Positions 59,046 through 64,000 of a stretch of DNA of 64,000 nucleotides are shown piece after piece. The notes under the pieces are model-generated. The model saw nothing but the letters and a program-made list of their open reading frames with translations, did no database searches and was not told the DNA's origin. Both the position numbers and the translations under genes were made by a program. Origin of the DNA: Plasmodium brasilianum. Lineage: Eukaryota; Apicomplexa; Aconoidasida; Haemosporida; Plasmodiidae. How positions within the stretch are numbered: position 1 is the stretch's first letter; every line of letters begins with the position of its first letter. The DNA is taken from positions 372,001 through 436,000 of the forward strand of contig NC_090125.1 in the NCBI RefSeq assembly GCF_023973825.1, in the 5' to 3' direction.

Positions 59046-62000
59046 TCTACTAGTCTATGCTGTAGCTACACAAAATGCTGCAAAAATTCCATACACTTAT
59101 GATATCACCTATGAATATGCCTTAATCTGCCTTATACACGCGCACATTTACATAGATGTACATACATGTACAAACATATCCATATATCTTTTTATATGCG
59201 TATACTTTTACATATGCATATACCTTTTATATATACTCGTATTTTTATACATATAAATCTAAACTACTATGAATCCGTTGATAAATATTTCCTCACAAGC
59301 ACACAAACGTGCAAATTGGTACTTATATTTCTTCAAGGGTTTTCCAATATATTAGCACTCACATATACACGTACGTATACATTCACACATAAATAAATAA
59401 ATAAATAAATATATATATATATATATAATTACATAGGCGGTACAGCTACATTTATAAAGCTCTTCCCGAGCTATACTAATGTAACGTTCCACGCTCTAAA
59501 ATTTCAGTGAACTTGGAAAACTAGCAAAATATGCGAACGTCCATGTATATATATCCTCAAAAAAATGTATAAAATGAACACGTTATCGGTTTGTATAATG
59601 AAAGCTTTTATTTCTTTCGAAGTTGTAGTAAAATAGTTTACGCTAATTAATCATTCTATTATTTCATATTAAATGATTTTTTTTTTGGGTATTTTTTTTT
59701 TTTGTATTTTTTTGTACTCTTCTAAATTTCTGTTAATTGTTTCCAAAAAAAAAAAAATATTTTTACTATTTTATATTTCACTAGTAAGATATTATAATTA
59801 CTACTTATTTTTTCCAAATAAATGAACAAAATCTTTTTCAAAAAATTATTTCATTATAAATTTAATAACAAATAATATAAAATATGTCAAATTTTCTTTA
59901 CACTATTTTCTTTTTAAAAGGTTTTTGAACATGAAAACTATAAGAATATGGATAATAATTATATATGTACAACATATATAATACGTATATAATACATATA
60001 TATAATATAAATATAATTTACTATAAATTTACAAATATACATAATAAATAAATTTTAACCATACACTTTTTAATTTTTGGTATGTAATATATAAATCTCT
60101 AATTTAGTCAGATATATATATATATATATATATATAAAATAAACGCAGCAACTTTTTTTTTTTGGAACTTGTTTTTTTTCCTTTATATTTTTTCTAATTT
60201 AAAATAAAAATAAATTTATACGATATTAATTAAATATTATTTTAGTATAATTAATCATAATATTAAATTATTATTTTAAGTAGTAATTTCAGTTATTTAT
60301 ATATTTATATTTATATATATATATATATATATATATACGTATATATACATATATATATATATAAAATATATTATATAAGTATAATTCCTTTCCGATGTTG
60401 TATTTTTAAAAAATTTCCTTATTAATAATATAGAAAAATTTCAAGAGCTAAATGAATATCATAATTACTCTTAAGAATTATAATGAATTAGCATTTGTAT
60501 ACAATTATTATATAATATGTATACTTTTATTATACTATACGTGTACATATGTACCTCATATATATATATATATATATATATGTAAATATATACTAGTATT
60601 TTATTCGTAATATTGTTTAATATTTACGTTTATTTTTACTAATATTTTTATCCAAATATTGTGGTTTATGTGTTTTTCCTGGTTTTTATATATATAGTTG
60701 TATACCTTTTTTTTTTTTTATGGTTATATATATATATATAATATATATTATGTATATATATATATTTATATTAAATATACAGAATTTCTAAAAAAAAAAG
60801 TAATGGACGAATTTGACTAAAAAAAATAAAACAAAATGAAATAGAAAATATATATAAAAATATATAAAAAAAATATATAAAAAAATTATACAAAAAAACT
60901 ATATAAAAAAAAATATATAAAAAAATTATGTAAAAAATTTAAGTAAAAAATGTATGTAAAAAATGTATGTAAAAAATATGTAAAAAAGAATACGTAAATA
61001 AAATATGTAAATAATTTACGTAAATTATAATAAATAATATATGATATATAATATAAATTGAATAATTAAAATATAGGTATAATTCTAATATTAACGTTAA
61101 TAATTACAAATGTTTATATATATATATATATATATTTATTTATTTATTTATATTTATAAGAATATGTGTATACTTGCATATTTTATGTATATATTGTATA
61201 ATCATACGTATATTCGTATGTGTATACTTATATGTAAACTTATACGAATATTTGTAAATTTATACTATATATATATACATGTATATTAACGAGTACTTAG
61301 CGTATTATAATATATCTATATATGTATGCATGCTAAAAGGAGTACAGTGGTTTTTTAACAGAAATTTTATTGTAATTTGTTTTATTCCATACGTAGCAAA
61401 TTTAAGAAAATATTTTCTATCATTTTGACATTGTAATTTTGTTATATTTCATATATACGATAGGAGAAAGAAAATCAAATTTTTATTATTGTTAGCGTCT
61501 AATTAATTATTATTTTTTCACGCTGTTCAAGATTTTATTTTTTTTGTTGTTCTTACCTTTTTCAGCACCAAATATATGTAGGAATACGTACATATACATA
61601 TGTACATTATATACATATGTATATATTTATATATATATTTATATATGTATGCGTATGCTTGAAATTAAGTGCAAGAGTAGCATATTATTATATGCTAGTA
61701 GTTAATATATATATTTTATCGAAGGGGGAAATTAGGTATGTTCCACAAAAAGTGGTAACATTCAAAGAGTTTTAAGTGCGCATATACATATATATATGCT
61801 TTTATATATCGAAAACTCACTTCGCTATAAATGGAAAAGGCGTTCCTTAGTTTTCTTAACATAACAGCAGATTACCGAATTGAAAAAGTGTAATATATAT
61901 ACATATATATATAATACGTACTTTTTACACGCATAATACATATAGCACATTGAAAACTTTTAACACATATAATTGTGCAAATGTAATGCTACTACTATTA

Positions 62001-63524
62001 AAGTAATTATATAATATATATTATATGTATATACATATAAATTCAATTAGAGGAATAAAAAAAAAAAAAAAAAAAATAGTAACTTTTGTTTGTAATTTTT
62101 TAGCCATTCTTTTTACCTCTTTTTTCATATGTGTATTCTTTTATTTGATTATCCAACTAAGTAATTTTTTCAATTTTCCACTTTTTTTCTTTTTTTTTTT
62201 TTTTTTAAACGTCGGACAAATAATAATTAAGACCCCTTTTAAATAAGAGCACATTTTGCTTTCACATATTTGAGTATGTAATAAAATATATGCATACATG
62301 CGTACATGTATACAAGCAAATATAATCTTAATAAAACTCTTTAGAAAAAAAAAAAAAAAATAAATAATTTATGCAATATATTACATAATTATCATGTGGA
62401 TGTGGAACAATATTTAAATAGTATTTTAAAAAAAATATATTTATTTCACTAGATGAAAGAACAAAAAAAAAAAAAAAAAAAAAAAAATTATATTATTGTG
62501 GACTTCTATTTTACATGGCAGTAATATACACTTACTTTCCTTTTAATATTCTTTTTTCAAAGAAGAACATGCTGTTATTTTGCAAAAAATACGTAGTTAT
62601 TTTATTGTTATTATATTTCTATAAATTGAAATATTTATTAATTTAATGGGTTAAAGTAATATAAACACATATTAACTAAATTAATTACTTAATTAAATTA
62701 ATTTTTCCTTTTTTCCTTTTTTCCTTTTTCCTTTTAATATAGTATAACTCATTGTAGAAGTATATTTGTGTACTATACATGCTATTGTGTTATTTGCGTA
62801 ACTTAGAAAGCGTACAAATATATACGCTTACATCCATATTAAATGTAATAGATTTTTTTTCTTTTTCTTTTTTTCTTTTTTTTTTCTATTTTGAGAACAT
62901 TATAAGTTCAACAATCAAAAGTACAACGTATTAGATTTTGACTTGAGGTTAATACCTTTTTTTTACTACATAAAAAAAAAGAAAGTTAGGATGTAAGAAA
63001 GAAAGAATGTAGTAATCTATACTATTATAGTCCTTAATCTAAATACAGTCCATAATTCTAAATATAATCCTTCCATTAAATGTAGTTCTTTATGCTAATT
63101 ATTATTTTATCCCCTCATCAACTTTAGTTGTAAACAAAATACATTCACATTTTCGCCTTTTTTTCTCTTTATTTTTATGGATTAATCGAAAATTAACACT
63201 TCACATTACATAAGAAAATTTATCATATATGTATAAATAAATAAACATATATATTTATACTAATGTATACATATATGAATATATGCTTATACATGTATGT
63301 ATGGACATTTTTTCTCATCTCAAAATTAGCTACACGTATTTTTATAAACATTTCGATATATATGTTTTCCAAAAAGTATTTCGCATAAAAAGTAGAAATA
63401 ATGTAAAAAAAAAAAAAAAAAAATTGCATTTATCACATAAAGAACATACAATTTTGTTCTTTTTTAAATATAGAACCTGAATCGTACAAACATACATTTT
63501 ATACATATATATATTTATATATAA

Positions 63525-63557
<33 letters not shown>

Positions 63558-63765
63558 TGTATGTATGTATGTATGTATGTATGTATGTATGTATGTATGT
63601 ATGTATGTATGTATGTATGTATGTATGTATGTATGTATGTATGTATGTATGTATACTTGAAATATATGCCTATTCAACAAACACACTACTAAGTGACATA
63701 CATACATACATACTTGTATCACTAAGTGATATACTTACATAAAACAATGATGAATTGTATATGCT

Positions 63766-63809
<44 letters not shown>

Positions 63810-64000
63810 CATACGTGTAAATATTTTCTTATATATTTTCGCAAAAATAAATATTGCACTCAAAAAAAATATATCATATATACACGTACAAATATTTTAT
63901 AACGTCATTTTCCTTAAAAAGAAAATTTTGTATTAATTCCATATTTTATAAACAACGACGATGTATATATTTGAATTAATATTAACATCTTTTTATAATT
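58945..64000. other. 5-kb gene-free right end
   Basis: No coding region, tRNA or rRNA is supported. From about 59650 to 61350 the sequence is nearly pure A+T with many (TA)n tracts (e.g. 60110-60134, 60310-60362, 60560-60582) and ATATAAAAAA-type repeats at 60845-60990. A poly-A tract lies at about 62463-62487 and a tetranucleotide array at 63525-63652. It presumably includes the lipid-transfer gene promoter and the flank of a gene outside the window. Confidence 0.65.
63525..63652. repeat. (ATGT)n tetranucleotide microsatellite
   Basis: About thirty uninterrupted copies of the four-base unit. All frames are open, giving cyclic MYVC and HTYI peptides on the two strands that are not genes. Likely highly length-variable. 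Confidence 0.97.

Noticed and set aside
59650..61350. Candidate centromere
   Set aside because: The block is extremely AT-rich with short repeats, but it grades into ordinary spacer, lacks a clear long tandem array, and the neighbourhood looks like an arm region by recalled synteny. No CENH3-type evidence can be seen in sequence.
63342..63742. Frames of 126 and 69 codons across the tetranucleotide array
   Set aside because: They consist of cyclic HTYI or MYVC peptides caused by the microsatellite.

Overview
This is a nuclear chromosome segment from a malaria parasite (genus Plasmodium). The evidence is extreme AT bias, (TA)n and poly-A/T tracts between genes, Asn/Lys-rich low-complexity inserts inside conserved proteins, short GT-AG introns, and parasite-specific genes (an alveolin of the IMC1 family, an apicoplast-type leader on a bacterial-type GTPase). 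From memory, the homologues of RPL17, glycerol kinase, IMC1f and ABCB6 sit close together on P. falciparum chromosome 13, so this looks like the syntenic core block. I cannot fix the species from sequence alone. There are no rRNA or tRNA genes, transposons, CRISPR arrays or viral elements that I can see.

Layout, left to right. A 567-residue protein I do not recognise (996-2699, +). UTP15, reconstructed here as eight exons (6114-3297, -). An ATM1-like half ABC transporter, ABCB6 type (7532-10780, +). A circularly permuted YqeH/NOA1-type GTPase with a secretory/apicoplast leader, broken by two homopolymer frameshifts (17906-11786, -). A PRCC-domain protein (18466-19947, +). A secreted thioredoxin-like protein with a Pro-Thr-Glu-Pro repeat tail (21842-21174, -). 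The alveolin IMC1f in three exons (29032-24430, -). Glycerol kinase (33689-32184, -). Ribosomal protein L17/uL22 in three exons (37309-35782, -). A STIMATE/TMEM110-family membrane protein (40565-41812, +). A membrane-anchored GH35 beta-galactosidase-like protein lacking its catalytic glutamates and split by one homopolymer frameshift (47647-42813, -). A six-exon homologue of the CXXC zinc-binding protein CZIB/UPF0587 that has lost every zinc cysteine (49671-51475, +). A four-exon PITP-PH-ORP lipid-transfer fusion (58944-52181, -). The last 5 kb holds no gene I can support.

The genes are individually transcribed; there is no operon logic. Loose themes are ribosome production (UTP15, uL22, the organellar GTPase), lipid and glycerol metabolism or transfer (glycerol kinase, PITP-PH-ORP), organelle and membrane-contact biology (ABCB6, STIMATE-like) and the pellicle cytoskeleton (IMC1f). 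The most unusual content is a set of conserved folds whose defining residues are gone: GH35 without its glutamates, an ORP fold with the HH fingerprint changed to NN, and CZIB without zinc ligands. Several spacers also carry short tandem repeats of 10-33 bp.
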